Below, piece by piece: positions 12,893-25,800 of a stretch of 64,000 nt of DNA. Position 1 is the stretch's first letter, and every line of letters begins with the position of its first letter. Origin of the DNA: Linepithema humile (lineage: Eukaryota; Arthropoda; Insecta; Hymenoptera; Formicidae); contig NC_090129.1 of assembly GCF_040581485.1 (NCBI RefSeq), forward strand, positions 30,160,764 through 30,224,763. The letters run 5' to 3'. The position numbers were made by a program, and so were the translations under genes. Under the pieces are notes generated by a model. That model saw nothing but the letters and a program-made list of their open reading frames with translations, made no database searches and was not told where the DNA came from.

Positions 12893-15800
12893 GAAAGACT
12901 AATCGAATTTTCGATTACACAGATTTCTACGATGTAGAAGTTTGCAATAAACGTTGACAGTAAAGAAAAAAAATGACTCACCGTTCAATCTGCAACCGAC
13001 GAGCGAGATCCTTTTCCACAATCCCGTGCACCTGCAATTGTCCTACAATTTTTTCGTTCACAGGACTTTTCGGGAAGGCAGCGCGATCGGTGGGAAGTCA
13101 GTAAAGACGCCGTCGCAAACCGTACAACTAGTATGTATATTTTCTTTCTTCTCCTTCTTTGCATTATAATAACCTTGTTATACATAAACGTTTTATTACA
13201 ATATAGAAACATAAATTTTTTTTATTATAATATTTCATCTATTTTAACATATCTCACAACGCCTTGCTATGATACACACCTCGTGGTCGAGATTATTATT
13301 ACTGCTACGCAATCCCTGGCGTAAAATATCTCTCAGTGTGCCTGGAATACGCCACTCGCGTGACTCTGTTCCTTGAATAAAACACGCGTGCCTCGCGTAC
13401 GAGAGCGACAAGATGAAAGTTACATGTAGCTTTTTATCCTGCTTATTATTCAATGTTACGCGCGTCGCCCAATTTTTTTCTGAAAAAAAAAAAAAAAATG
13501 CTGTGGATTTATTTGCATAGTCTACGGTTGTGTCCAGACCGCGTAGAATTCCTTATTTAATATGCATTGTCTTTTGAGACAAAGGGATTATCATTCGCCT
13601 CGTCTCATGGGAAAAATGAGGAAAAATGACCGTTTTGGAATTCGCTTAGCCCCACTGTGTGCATTTAATAATTAGAGAATTTTAAAAATAGAAAGATAAA
13701 CTCCTAAAAATAGAAATAAAAAAATCTTCCTAAAAAAATATAGAAATGTGAATTTTTGTTTGCAATTTTAAATTGTCGGCAATAAATTCGCATATTGTCG
13801 TCCATTCATATGTCTAGTCACGTGAAAGCATTTAAAAAATATACCTATATATATTCCAAGCCAATCGATTTTTTAAATCGGTTTATCTCTTCTCTAAATA
13901 GTTTGATATATATTGAGTTACATCTCTCTTACACAAAATATGTTTGCATCGAGAAATATCTAAGTTTCCAGGCTTTTAAAAGCTAATATTTTGAGCATTT
14001 TATCGGTGCTTGAAATTGTTCGCGACAAACGCCGCTTTCGTTTTTCTGCTAGCTACATTGCACCGCCAGCGGGATATCGAAGCTGCAAAATAAGAAGATA
14101 ATATCGAAACGATGCGAGACACGAGAGACACTTTGCTCGACAATTCTCGACGATCGATGATCGGAGAACAATCTGCTTGTATTCCTGAGTTGAGCTTGTC
14201 GCTCGCGCAACGATCCACGCCGTGCTCTCGAAGAGGGAAAAAATGCTCGTTTATCTCCCGTAAAAACTCACACACAAGCGATCGTACTCACACCGGCACT
14301 ATGATTGTCGAAAGAAACTCGAGTGCACACCATTGTACACACGCACAGGTTTGGCACACGCATTTTCGTATCTGTGAGCTTAAGTTTTAAGTTTAATCTT
14401 GACAAAAGAGAAGCGTCGTCATTGATCGTCGCGCGCGATGCCAAATCGGCGCGATTGCATTTTCGGTGGTATCATAGTGTCGTAAGAAATAAAGACGCGA
14501 CCAGCGCAAGTATCTTTTTTTTTTTTTATTTTTTGCTCATAGTTTATTCTCGTGCGAAGCTTCTAACGTCACTAAGTATGCTCGAACACTCGTCGAACTC
14601 GACGTGCCCTCGTGGGATCCTTTCGAAACTATCCAGGAAGCCACGAGCGCGCGGTCACTAAACTATTTATTAGCTCGCTTATTAGACATAAACGAGCCCC
14701 CTCGCGTTAGGCCAAGTGATCTCCAAGCGTACGCGAAAACGAAGACGGAAGTGAAAGCTCGTCGTGAGAGAGAAGAACGTGGTGAAAAAAAAAAAATATC
14801 GTACGCTATACAATATTTTCTACGAGTGGCCCTAGAAGTTAGTAATTAGAGGTAGAAAAGGGAAATATCTTTTATAGAAAAGCGCCTCATATAACACAGC
14901 GAATTATTGCGTTTTCCGTCGCCGAGTCGGTCGGCGGCTAAGAACTACTATGGCCGAAATATTTAAATGAAAGATTTACAGCCGTGAATCGCTATAATGT
15001 TAACAAACTGATCAGCAAAATCGGCTGTACTTCTTTCACTTACAATCTCCTACGCCGATTTTACCTACAAAAAAGCCCGATGTATTCGCTCAGAAGACCG
15101 ATTATTCGTTAACTTACATACGTTCTTATATAATGCATATCGCGAGAGATCGGCGATTACGTATGCCGATTGATTGTGCGACGCGAATTTATCAAACTGA
15201 TCGTCTCCTTCTGTTTTTTTTTTTTTTCGACAATAAAATAGTCATCTAACGTGCGATCAGTCGATCGATCTTGCATCGTCGGTCCTACGTCGTTCGTATA
15301 GGCAAAGCAAAATATATCAAAGCGCGATCGGCGCGGAAATTTTTATAGTGAAACATAATACTCAGGACGGTTGTTTTAGAATAGACAACGCGAAACGGAG
15401 CAACGCAAACGTGCGTTAATTTGGCATAGAGGACAGAGAAATCGATGAGTGAAAGAGATTGGTCGAAAAAGGAAGAAAAGTTCCTGTCGCTCCTCACTGG
15501 TCGATCAATCATACGACCGCTTCGAAGGTGTATAGCTTTACACTCATCGTTTACGTATGAGTCCGGTAACAAGTAATCAAAAATTCTCCGCCTTGCTTTT
15601 TTTTTAAGCGCTCGATATTCCACGTCGTATACTTTACGTCGCGGAAACGACATTAGGGACTAGTCGCTATATATATGCGGGTGTAAACTCCGATAGTATT
15701 TATAGACGCTATCGCACATCACCTCACATAGAAAAGTTTTCCTCTGCGTTAACTGCAGCGATTGCTAGTGAACACTCACGAAAATCCGAAATTACGACCG

Positions 15801-17780
15801 AAATTCTCGAATACAGTACTTAAAATTACTTTAGAGAATACTATTCACTGCATTCGTATAATTTTGTATATATTTGTATAATAAAAATAACAAAAACGCG
15901 GGGAAAAAGAACATAAAAAATAATGCATAAAGGGAACTGTATTCCAATACTTTGCGTTTCAGAAAAAAATGTAATAAATGCCACTGTTCTGAAAGAAAAA
16001 TGCTCGATCTAAATGATGTAATTTGTCGAGTATCACGCAATAAAAACTTTTCTAAACAAACAAATGCGATCTTCATGAAATTCTTACGGACTTTTTCTTA
16101 AATGATGTCGACATTATCGTACCACAGGAGATTTTGTCGTCAAACATTATTATTCAGCGCAAGCCGATTCTATCAAACCATGTCCATATATCAAGCCCTA
16201 TATTTTATTTTATCAGTATATCACTGAATGGAATATATTTGCTGTCACGAATGTAATTTATTTCAAAGATCTTGATACCAAATTCGATCTACCATATCAA
16301 ATTAAAATCAACTTTTAGTCGCAAGCAAAGCGAGGAAAATGAAATATACGATATAACAGTGCAAAGCTTTCTGACTATAAGCAGCAATAACGTCCTCGTA
16401 AAATTAATGGTTATTATTTAAGAAATTTTTGTAAAAATACAGAACAGCGTGTCGCCAACGGAATTATCGACATTGCTTAATTGCGAAGCACGCAATTCAT
16501 AAGCCCGAGTTATGCCGGCAAACAATATTTTCCACGTTCGCGGAGAGGGCTTACAAAATAAATGTATCGGAAAAAGTTCCTGCTGAATCACCATCATCGC
16601 GACGAAAAACGTCCGATAAAACTTTTAAGCAATTAGTCACAAAGCGAAATGGGAAATTGCACTGAGAGCAGCGAAGTGAAGCGAATAAAAATACTTTGGC
16701 CGTTTCGTGCGAATAGCACGCGAAAAACTTCCACACGTGTTCCTTACACGTACAACAATTTACGCACACATGCGTACGCATACTTGGATAACCGATCACA
16801 AATGTGCTCCGTTTCCTCTTTCCTTTTTTTCTCTCTGTATCGCACGATTTCGACGAGCGTTTCTTCTACGACCGTTCATCTTTTGACAACAACAATTCGG
16901 CCCTTATCTCGACTACTCTCTCGACTTTGTAACTACAAACAATTGTTAATAACGAGTCCTCTTATATACAATTTTCTACATGAAAACGCTGCCAGCCTGT
17001 CGTCAGCGCGAGGAATCGGCGGCTAAAAGTCCTCGTTCATCGAACTCGTTCTTTCTCGTCCTGGAAGACATGTAAAAAAGCACCAAGAAAGCTATATATC
17101 CCTTTACACGTCGACTTTGTCTGGCGACACGATTTCTCAACAGCGTGTAAACTTCATATTCGCGTACTGATGACGCGGATCGATACTCATGCATGCCCGA
17201 TTCGGGCCACGTACGTCCACTCGTACCCGAGGAAGTGAATAGACGAGAGGCCTCATGCACACACGCCGATTCCTTCGCGGCCGACAGACGGACGGCCGGA
17301 TGCCACGTCCGTGGCACCGCGCCATCTCACCTGTGTCACTTCTAAAACGCTCCTTCGTTGTTGGCATTCGGTGTGCGACCTAACGTCGGATTGAATTCCG
17401 CAACAAATTGCGCGAGCTCTCGTCAAAGATCGTGATCTCGCGCCTAAAGAATTAAAGACTCGTTTCAACGCAGAATAGGCACTCCTAATCACTTGGCATA
17501 GATGCGCGTTTTATCATGACAGATTACGTATGCTGCGGTAATACTAGACAATCGTTCAATGACACACGATTGTCGCGGTTTCATTAGAATTTTTCAATTT
17601 TCGGCGTAAAGTGCATTAATCTAATAAAAATTTTACTGACAAATGTTTTAATTTGGCTATAAGCTCCTCTAATTATTAAATTCAGATTGAACATTTTTTT
17701 GGATGCTTCTCATTGAAGTGAGCTTTTATTATTGGGCGAAGCTGGCTGGAATCGAGGACATCTAGTCTGCATCGATACAA

Positions 17781-17833
17781 GATATATATATATATATATA
17801 CATATATATACACATATATATATATATATGTAT
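17781..17833. repeat. TA/CATATA microsatellite
   Basis: An alternating TATATA/CATATA tract. The overlapping long open frames on both strands (Tyr-Ile repeats) are a by-product of this repeat. Confidence 0.85.
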
Positions 17834-18794
17834 GTATCAACGCGACGTTTCCGAACGCGGCAACAATACAACCAGCGACGCAACATGGCGTGTCGAACGT
17901 TGCGATCGGATTTCCCGCGGCCTCGTCGCAACAACATTTCCGCAGCGTCGTATACAAGGACGCGATTTTGACGCGTCGTGTTAAAACTGCGATACCTAAT
18001 TAACATCCGATCCGCCGACCCAAGATTTATCGGAGACGACAGATACCAGAGCCGCCTTTTTCTTTTTCTCATCATTGTCTCGAAATTTCTCCCCTGAATC
18101 GCCCGGATGTCTCGCGTTTCGTACAAAACACAATGACGCCGACGTGGATTCATATGACGTCCGCCATCGCAAAACCGCCGTGTTCATCTTGTTCGCTTCG
18201 TGAGGTAAGGACGACACGAGACCTCGTGTCACGTGACTGAAGCGAATCGAGAACGACGAACGAGCGATGCCCTTCCGTTCGGAAAGATCACTCCGCTTAA
18301 GGTGACGCCGTGACGTTCTCGGGCACGAAAATGTTACTGTTCAGGGAATTCAGCAGCTCCTCGTTCTCCTTCCGTACTGAAATGATAAGAGCTGCAGTGA
18401 GTGAAGTGCGCAACTTGGAAGTATCTCCGTAGAGAAGTATAATATAATGGCAACACGTGTAATGGAGCGAGTGTAAATTTATGCCACTTTCCTGCCGCTT
18501 CTTCGAAACAGATTTTTCTTAACTTCAATGACGCGGCTAACTTTACCGCCCGTAAATGAGAAGCGGCGTAAAGCTTAAATTATTCCTATAAACGTTATCG
18601 TTTAATAAAAAAGTAAAAATTAAATATACAACATAAATTAACTACAAAAAAAAGTTAAAACGATGATGATGAAAAATTCGCGGTGAGTTTTAAATAAAAG
18701 TTAAAAAATTTAAATTCTACAAAAGCTTTTATATTCTAATATAAGAGCGTGTATATTCTATAGTTCAGAGTTAGTAGCTAAAATTTTGGAAAAA

Positions 18795-19847
18795 TCACGA
18801 TTTACATGAATGCGCTCTGTGCTCGGCCAGCTCCTTCGAGCCTGTCGCAGGACTCAGGAAGGTGCTGTGCGTCAATGTGACAACCACCACCAGCACCGAG
18901 GCCGTCAGAAGGAAGATAAAGGTGCCGAGAACGATCATGGCGATGCGCCGGTGACGCCTCGCTTGCTCGAGTTCGCGGGTGTCTTCTATTATCTTCTGCG
19001 CCTGTTTGACTTCTGCCTTTGTAGGACGCACGGAATCCTTTCGAGGGGCCGCGGTACTCGCTCTGCGTGGCCTGGTTTTCTTGCTAACACTCGCTCTTCT
19101 ATCATCCCCTGAAGTTTCACGTCATCGTCACGTATTAATGTTAAAGCGTCTTTCTCACGCCCACAGAAGTTGATCAATAGAAGCGATAATCGCTTTTGGA
19201 TGCTCGGGCTAAATGCGATATACCCTATATATCTTGCATTCGAGCAATGACGTCACACAGTCGTAAAGGGTAAATACTTTATCGAATTATATTTTAATAT
19301 CGTAAAAAAGAAAAATATATATATCATAAACAATATGATTACGTTATTTATTCAAAATTAATTCTATTCCTTTGTAATTGATTAAAAAAATAGAAAATTT
19401 TCTCCCGTAATTTATCCCGGATTCCAATTATATCCTACCTAAAGGAGTCGGTCTACTGCAGCTGTTTGTTCTCGAGTGACTCGTGATACTTGAGCGTCTG
19501 CTGGACCGCTGATCGACGTCTAAATTACATCTGGAGCGTCTCGGCGTGCTCGTCTGAGAGCAGAGCAAATTAGAAGAAGGCGATCTCTCGGCGGAGTTCA
19601 AAGGATAAAGATCGCCCAGCTGGAAAACCAAACTATCGGGATTGGGTGGATACAAACTTGAACGATGACCCATCCGCGGACCGTCCGACCCGACGGACAA
19701 TGCGTAAATATCTTCGGCGCGGTTATACAATCTCGGCGGCAAGTCCTGGCTGGTTGCCGTCGAGAAGTCATCCACGTAAAGAATTATCCTCTCGCACGAC
19801 GCGACGCTCGATCGTCGATTTTGATCGTCCCGATGATTAATGTTCAT
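18795..19847 (-). CDS. Unassigned single-pass membrane protein, two exons, 240 residues
   Basis: I do not recognise a named family. Exon 1 is 19847-19439 (136 codons plus one base, donor GTAGGA). Exon 2 is 19108-18795 after an ACTTCAG acceptor, and the phase matches exactly. I chose the start at 19847 because an in-frame stop lies just upstream and the ATG context (TTCGCCATGA) is fair. Residues 1-190 are polar and probably disordered, rich in Ser and Arg, with RRSS and RRAS sites that could be phosphorylated. A basic helix (about 160-191) precedes one hydrophobic helix at about 192-214 (IAMIVLGTFIFLLTASVLVV), followed by a 26-residue tail. This looks like a type II or near tail-anchored protein. 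The layout resembles the gene at 30.7-35.2 kb. Exon 2 could also serve as a 3' exon of that gene, since the phase agrees. Confidence 0.6.
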
Positions 19848-22800
19848 GGCGAATTAATGGTCTTGCAAACGCGCCAAGAAGTTGTCTGGGTTATTGTTTT
19901 TCGTCATTAGAATTCCGATGTCGAACATTTTCACGTTCATTTAACCGCAACGAAGGACGAATTTTTCCGTGGAAATTATAGTTCTGACATTTATAAAATG
20001 ATCGATCTATGTCCCATCGTATTATCCGCTGATGCATATCGTGCTTTCAAGGGTCACATTATCCATCACTTTGTCATTGCAAAATCGAAGATTCGCTATT
20101 ATAAAGTCCTATTATTAATTCAAAGATAAAATTATTCGTCAGAATAATAAATTACCTTCACGAAAACGTCGATCGCATTTTACCGCTGGCGGGAAAAGAT
20201 TTTTATGGCAAGCGGGTGATAAATAACTGAAAAGTTATTTATATCATGTTGTAAAGAGTGATTAAAGTAGATCGACCGCGGTTTTCACAAGTTTGCCATC
20301 GACAAGGTAGAACACTCTCTCTCTCTTATGCGCTTTCGCGTTTAATGGCCGCCATGACACCACACGAGCACAAAGGGGCCACATCGTCTTCCATGAACGT
20401 CAGCAGCGTACGAATATTCTCTCAAGAACGCCGTAAGCGCTTCTCATGCATGAGAAGCTTATAGAATGCCTCATATTTGTCACCAAATTACTCAGTATTA
20501 TCTAGATTCTATCCAAGATTTTATGTAAAAGCTTATGTAGCACAAATTTAAAAATAATTATCAGCACATTCGTTTTATTTGTTCTGCTAGATATATTTTT
20601 AGAAAATAATTTATGTTAAATAAATTTAGTTTATAATTAGCAATATTTATTAAAGCATATCCTGTTTAGTGAAATTCAATGCAAATAACGAAATTATTAA
20701 TAAAATAATAATTGCAGAACAACGTAAAAGTAAAATTTCGAAAATGTTGAGATGGCTCTTAAATCTTTTAACGAGTTAATTAAATTGCGTAGTTATAGGG
20801 CGAATGTGTGTGTGTGTGGCGAGAATAATGTAACTTGGCCTTGATTCTCAAGGACTTTGAACTTTAAAGACACGGTGTTATTATTAATTATCCTTGACGT
20901 AACGTTACGTTGTGCAGGTGTCTTATTATAATAAACCCGCCAGAAAGGCAAACGTTGACGCAATGAGCCACGTGTTAATTCTAACTTTTACAGCCTTAGC
21001 TAACAAGTATAACGAACTACTCAATTAAGGAAACAAAGTCGTGAGAAGAGAAGCTTCCAAATAATCTTGCTTGCCATTAGATGCCGCCGAAAATGTGTAT
21101 TCTCTTCGATGCTTATTTTTACGCTTCGTAAATACAGGCATTGTTGATGAAATCATCCGGTCATTTACGGTGGCGAGTAATGGCGTAAACATTGCGGAAC
21201 GTAATCTCGGAGTACGGCGGATAGTTAAAGAGAAGAAACAAAAGTTTCGAAGAAGAAGGACGGCTAAAAACGTCGTCGATCCGCGTGGTGGACGTCACCC
21301 TTGAGTTTATTGCGACGTGTATTTTTAGCGGCGGATCCAGCAGACCGCAGAGATCCGCTTTCCATGTCTTTCCCGCGCGGCCAAAATCCGCCGGCTTGTA
21401 CGCAAATCCCGCGCGCGTATACGATCGCACGCACACATATTTCGTGCATGCACGCTGATAAATATACTCGGCCGAATGTTTAGAAAACTCGGCCACCCAC
21501 ACACACGGCGGCCGACTGAAATTATTTTAATATCGCGTCACAACGCGATCGATCGACGAAGACGACCGATCAGTCCCTTATCCTTTGATAAATATCTTCG
21601 CGAAGTGACTTTGATGGACTCTCTTCGTAAAGTGGCTGATAACGATGGCATCGACAGGCCAGAACCGTCCATTTTTCTCCGTTTTTCATGAAAAAGGAAA
21701 TCTATCGCGGAGCCGAGAAACCGCCGACCAAGCACATTATCCGGCAAGCCAAATGCTCTTAACGGGGATCGCGGATTCAATTTACCGTGTTCCCGATACC
21801 CGTACGTGGTCGTGCCTTGGGAAATTGGCAGCCGGAAACGGAAACTAAGTGAAATGGAATCGACGAGTTCCTTTTGTTACGCCTGACAACGGTCCTCGGG
21901 TCGGGCGATCCATGTTGATTGACTGTATAATCGGATAAAAGTGTGCCGCAAGGTCGAATGACAAAGATATATCGACGTGCATCGACCCGAAAGAGTTTTC
22001 GCGGTGTATGATAAATCACCTGAGGGTCGACGGACATTTCAGCCCGTAAATGCGATTTCGCTTTATTCGTCGTATCCGGTGGACGCTTTACGCGCCATAT
22101 GGCAGCGCGATCGCAATGTAGCGTTTTACGAATCGTTCAGAATTGGCTCCGGCACTTTCGCGCGCGCTGCATTTTCCCCATTGATCGGCCTTCTCCTGTC
22201 GCTACGCGAAATATCGGTAATCGATGGCGCTACCGTGTCGGTTACCAATGTTAGCATATACGAACTCTCAATGGTATGGAGAACGTAATAACAGCCAGGA
22301 TGTTAGAGAAGTGCGGAAAAGCAAATGACAGGCGTAACAGGTGATACAAGCACTTGCAATGTCGCGCGAACTGCGGATGCTGCGCATCCGTGTTTAGTTA
22401 TTAGCGGCAGTGCTCCATTAATTTTCCAACTACACACTCTTGCAACCATCGATGTCAGATCTACATATTTTGGACCACTTGCAGAACATTTCGGACCTAA
22501 TAAAATATTTGAAATACAGTAATATATGAATGCGGTTTCCTGTGAGTCCGAAATTTTCTTCAAGCTGTCAGAATATTTCAATATTCAGATATAAATATGT
22601 TTTATTGAAAAATAAATAGAATTCTTATAACAAGTTCTAAACCAATTTTTTTTAACAAATCTATTCATGCCTAATCAATTTTTTTCTCTACTTTGGTGCA
22701 AAGCAAAAATACTTTTTTCAAACTTTAGATTAAAAAGTTAATTCACAATTATTTGTATAGTTGCTTTGTCAACTTGGTACTCGTAGTCGATTTAATCTTA

Positions 22801-25800
22801 AAGCTGTGCCAATCTTTTCCGGATGATTTTAACGATAAAAATGCTGAGTCAGTATAGAAAGAGGATGAATTGCGGATTATTTTTATGGCTGTCCGGAATG
22901 CAACCAAGAATCATATATATATTATATTTTATATCGAGTGCTGACACATCCTTGATCAATCAATGTGCAATTTGGCTTTTACGTAATTAATGAACGAGAT
23001 TTGCAAGTTATTAGCGAAATCATAATAATTTTATTATAATTTTAATGCAACGGTAAAATCTTTTAAGGCTTGATTTTAAATATTAAAATATCATAGACGC
23101 TTTTCCTTTATCTTTCAAAAATTAAATACGTCTATCAATTGTGAATACAATTTTAATTACAATTTTAATTACAAAATTAATACTATCTCTCGCACAATAC
23201 ATAATATTTTTCATATTTACATTTTTTAAATGAAAAATTAATAATGAAGAGACGTGAATATAATTCAGACAAGACCCTCGATTCCGTGGACTTTAAGCTC
23301 TTACAATTTTCAAATGAGAAACGTACGAATAATCCGAGCTCAGCCGGCTTTCTACCTTGCAATAACTGAGAACTAATATTTGGAGCCTGCGAACCAGAGC
23401 GGGAATACTCGCGAAAGAAATGATTCCCGCCCGAATAAATGGGGCTCGAGCATATTGCGATCTGCTCTGTGAAAAAAATGCTACGAGAGAATTGCTTTTA
23501 AAAATACGGATATTCGCTGAGAAGCGAAATGTTGAATTTCCTGACCTACATTACCCTAATCATCGTTATTGCTACACTATTAGCTTCTCTTCCTTGATAA
23601 TTATCTCGAAGAAAAAGTTTTATAAATAATATGGCAAATTGTATGTCAATAATATTGATAAAAAAATAACCATTGTATTTTTTTCGAAAACAAATATCAA
23701 CACGAGATACAAAATCATCCGCGCGCAGTCCGATTTTCATTGTTTATTTGCACAAAGCTCGAATCCTATCTTTCAAAATATTCATTCTATTAAACTACCA
23801 GGATATCTACGTAACCATCGAACATAGAATGCACACGTTTTCCTGAGTCTCAACATCGGAAGCGTGATTAAAGGCGATTCAAGGCTTTGACTGCAAAGAT
23901 TGAAGTCTGAATAAACTACAGACTACGTACTGTCAGAAATGGTGTACTGTCAAACAATCTTGATTATCGCACGGCAAACATTGCCAAGACCTCGATAAAT
24001 GCGTTGCAGATCAAGATAAGAAAAAGCGGCTCGGAACTTGAACCGGTAATGTCTAAGTAAACTAACCGCTGCAGTGGAATGGCAAATTTACGATCTAATA
24101 GAGAAGTAACATCGTAGGAGATGAAACTGCCCTTTCGCTCGACCATCAACTCGTGCTTACGCGCGGCCGAATGAAGATGAGAGCGTGAGATATCAAGTTT
24201 ACTGCGCGAATACGAGAGAATAGAGCAAGACGGAAAGTAGTATGACGGCTGTACGCGTCGGACGTCAGCATTTCCTTCTGAGAAGCACAAGAAGTAGGTC
24301 TAAAATTATCGGATTTATATATATATATATCATCAAAATCAAAAGAACAAGCTCTATAAGTTACAGAATAAAGTAAGCCTAAGCTTCCAAATTAAAAAAT
24401 CGATGTAACAATGTTCTTTTTTTAATTAGAATTATTTTAATAAAAATACCAAAAATTGATATTACTTTTTACGAAATTTGATCTGACTGATTTTTTTTTC
24501 ACAGATATTCGCGCTTATTTAATTTAATTTAAAATTGACTAATTGCGCTAATTAACTTAACTAAAATTAACTAGAAATGTGAACCAGTTGCAAATTTTCT
24601 CTCGAAGATTGATTTTTTTAATTCCTTCTGTTTTTCAATTAGAGATTTATGACGTACGTATTGACGTATTGCCAATTGTAGTTTACTTTATTGGCCTGTT
24701 ACGAAGAATGAAAGCGCTATTGAATCTAATCCCGACACGAGTTTCAAGTTCGGTTCAGCTGTCGAAATTAACGACAACTGCATGGAATGCAATTTCGCAA
24801 AAGTGGCCGTTTTGCCGTCACTTCGGCAACAATCGAAAATCACGATTGACGCTAACGCGTAGTTCTACGGCCAATAAAATTCTTTATTGACGTTTTACGA
24901 TTATTAACCTTCTATCTTAAGAAAAGGTAGTGAAAACAAAAATTAAAGATTCCTTTCGCGCAAATTATACAACTACATCATTTCAGCGGCAGAAGTAAAA
25001 ATCAAATCTTTATTGTTTCGTGCAATAAATCTCACAGGTTTGTTCTTTCAATTATCTCGGAGCAATGAACTACGGAAAGAGTATCCATTACAATGACATA
25101 TCGCGTCTTCGCTTTAATTTACGAACAAGTCTCAGCAAATATAGTGAAACAATGAGCTGTCGACATGTCACGCTTCGGATTATTGAAGATTAATCATAAA
25201 CTGGCAAAGTGTGAAGTATCGTCTGAGTCTGGAAGCTGCGAAACTTCCATTCGTTTAATGGCTCCGTGTCAAACAGTCAATAATGCTACACAAGCGGCTG
25301 AAAAAGCTAAGAAATCATTTATTCTTCGCTTAATAATGAATAAGAAAGAAAACAAAGAAATCGACTGATTCTAAAATCAACCCCGAGTAAAATTCCATGA
25401 CGTCAAGTGCGCGGAATGTCAAAACAAGATGGTGGATGTATATGTATATGTGTATATGCAAATTTTATTCCGTAAACGGAAAATTATACTACTTGTCGAC
25501 ACCGATGCGCCGAGTGACGCATTTACAAATCGCATTATTCTAATAACGCCACTGCGACGTGCGAGACTCACCTAGTTTCTCATAAATGAAATTTTCATAT
25601 GCTGGACGCAAGCTTTGCGCAATAATTTAAAGAGTCCGTACGCGCGCTGGAAAAACGCTGGCACATGAGAGCTTTCAAACTACGATGACAGTATTTACGG
25701 CCTACCACTTTTAATCTGCTGAAACGTGAACGAAATTAAAGCTTTCTGTCGAAACGATTTCACAGATTTGCTCTCCATTATTGCGATACGCTTTTGAAAA

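Larger units (their letters stand above)
10501..18794. other. Intergenic region with a motif array and CpG-rich blocks
   Basis: I recognise no protein gene over 8 kb. From 11.5 to 13.0 kb there are five minus-strand splice-donor-like sites (exon edges at about 11506, 12036, 12215, 12481 and 12982). Four of them are followed by the same 17-bp motif. A GC-rich block at 12575-12620 looks promoter-like. CpG-rich DNA continues from 14.0 to 17.5 kb. Further donor-like sites occur on the minus strand near 15113, 15776 and 17330, and one on the plus strand near 18203. The pattern suggests alternative, mostly untranslated 5' exons of one or more transcripts, but I cannot assign them to a gene. A TA/CATATA microsatellite lies at about 17781-17833. 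Confidence 0.45.

Noticed and set aside
17710..18153. 147-codon minus-strand frame
   Set aside because: It is kept open by the TA/CATATA microsatellite (Tyr-Ile repeats) and has no recognisable domain.
23964..24290. 108-codon minus-strand frame
   Set aside because: No motif, no convincing splice sites and no matching neighbours; chance in a CpG-richer patch is as likely.
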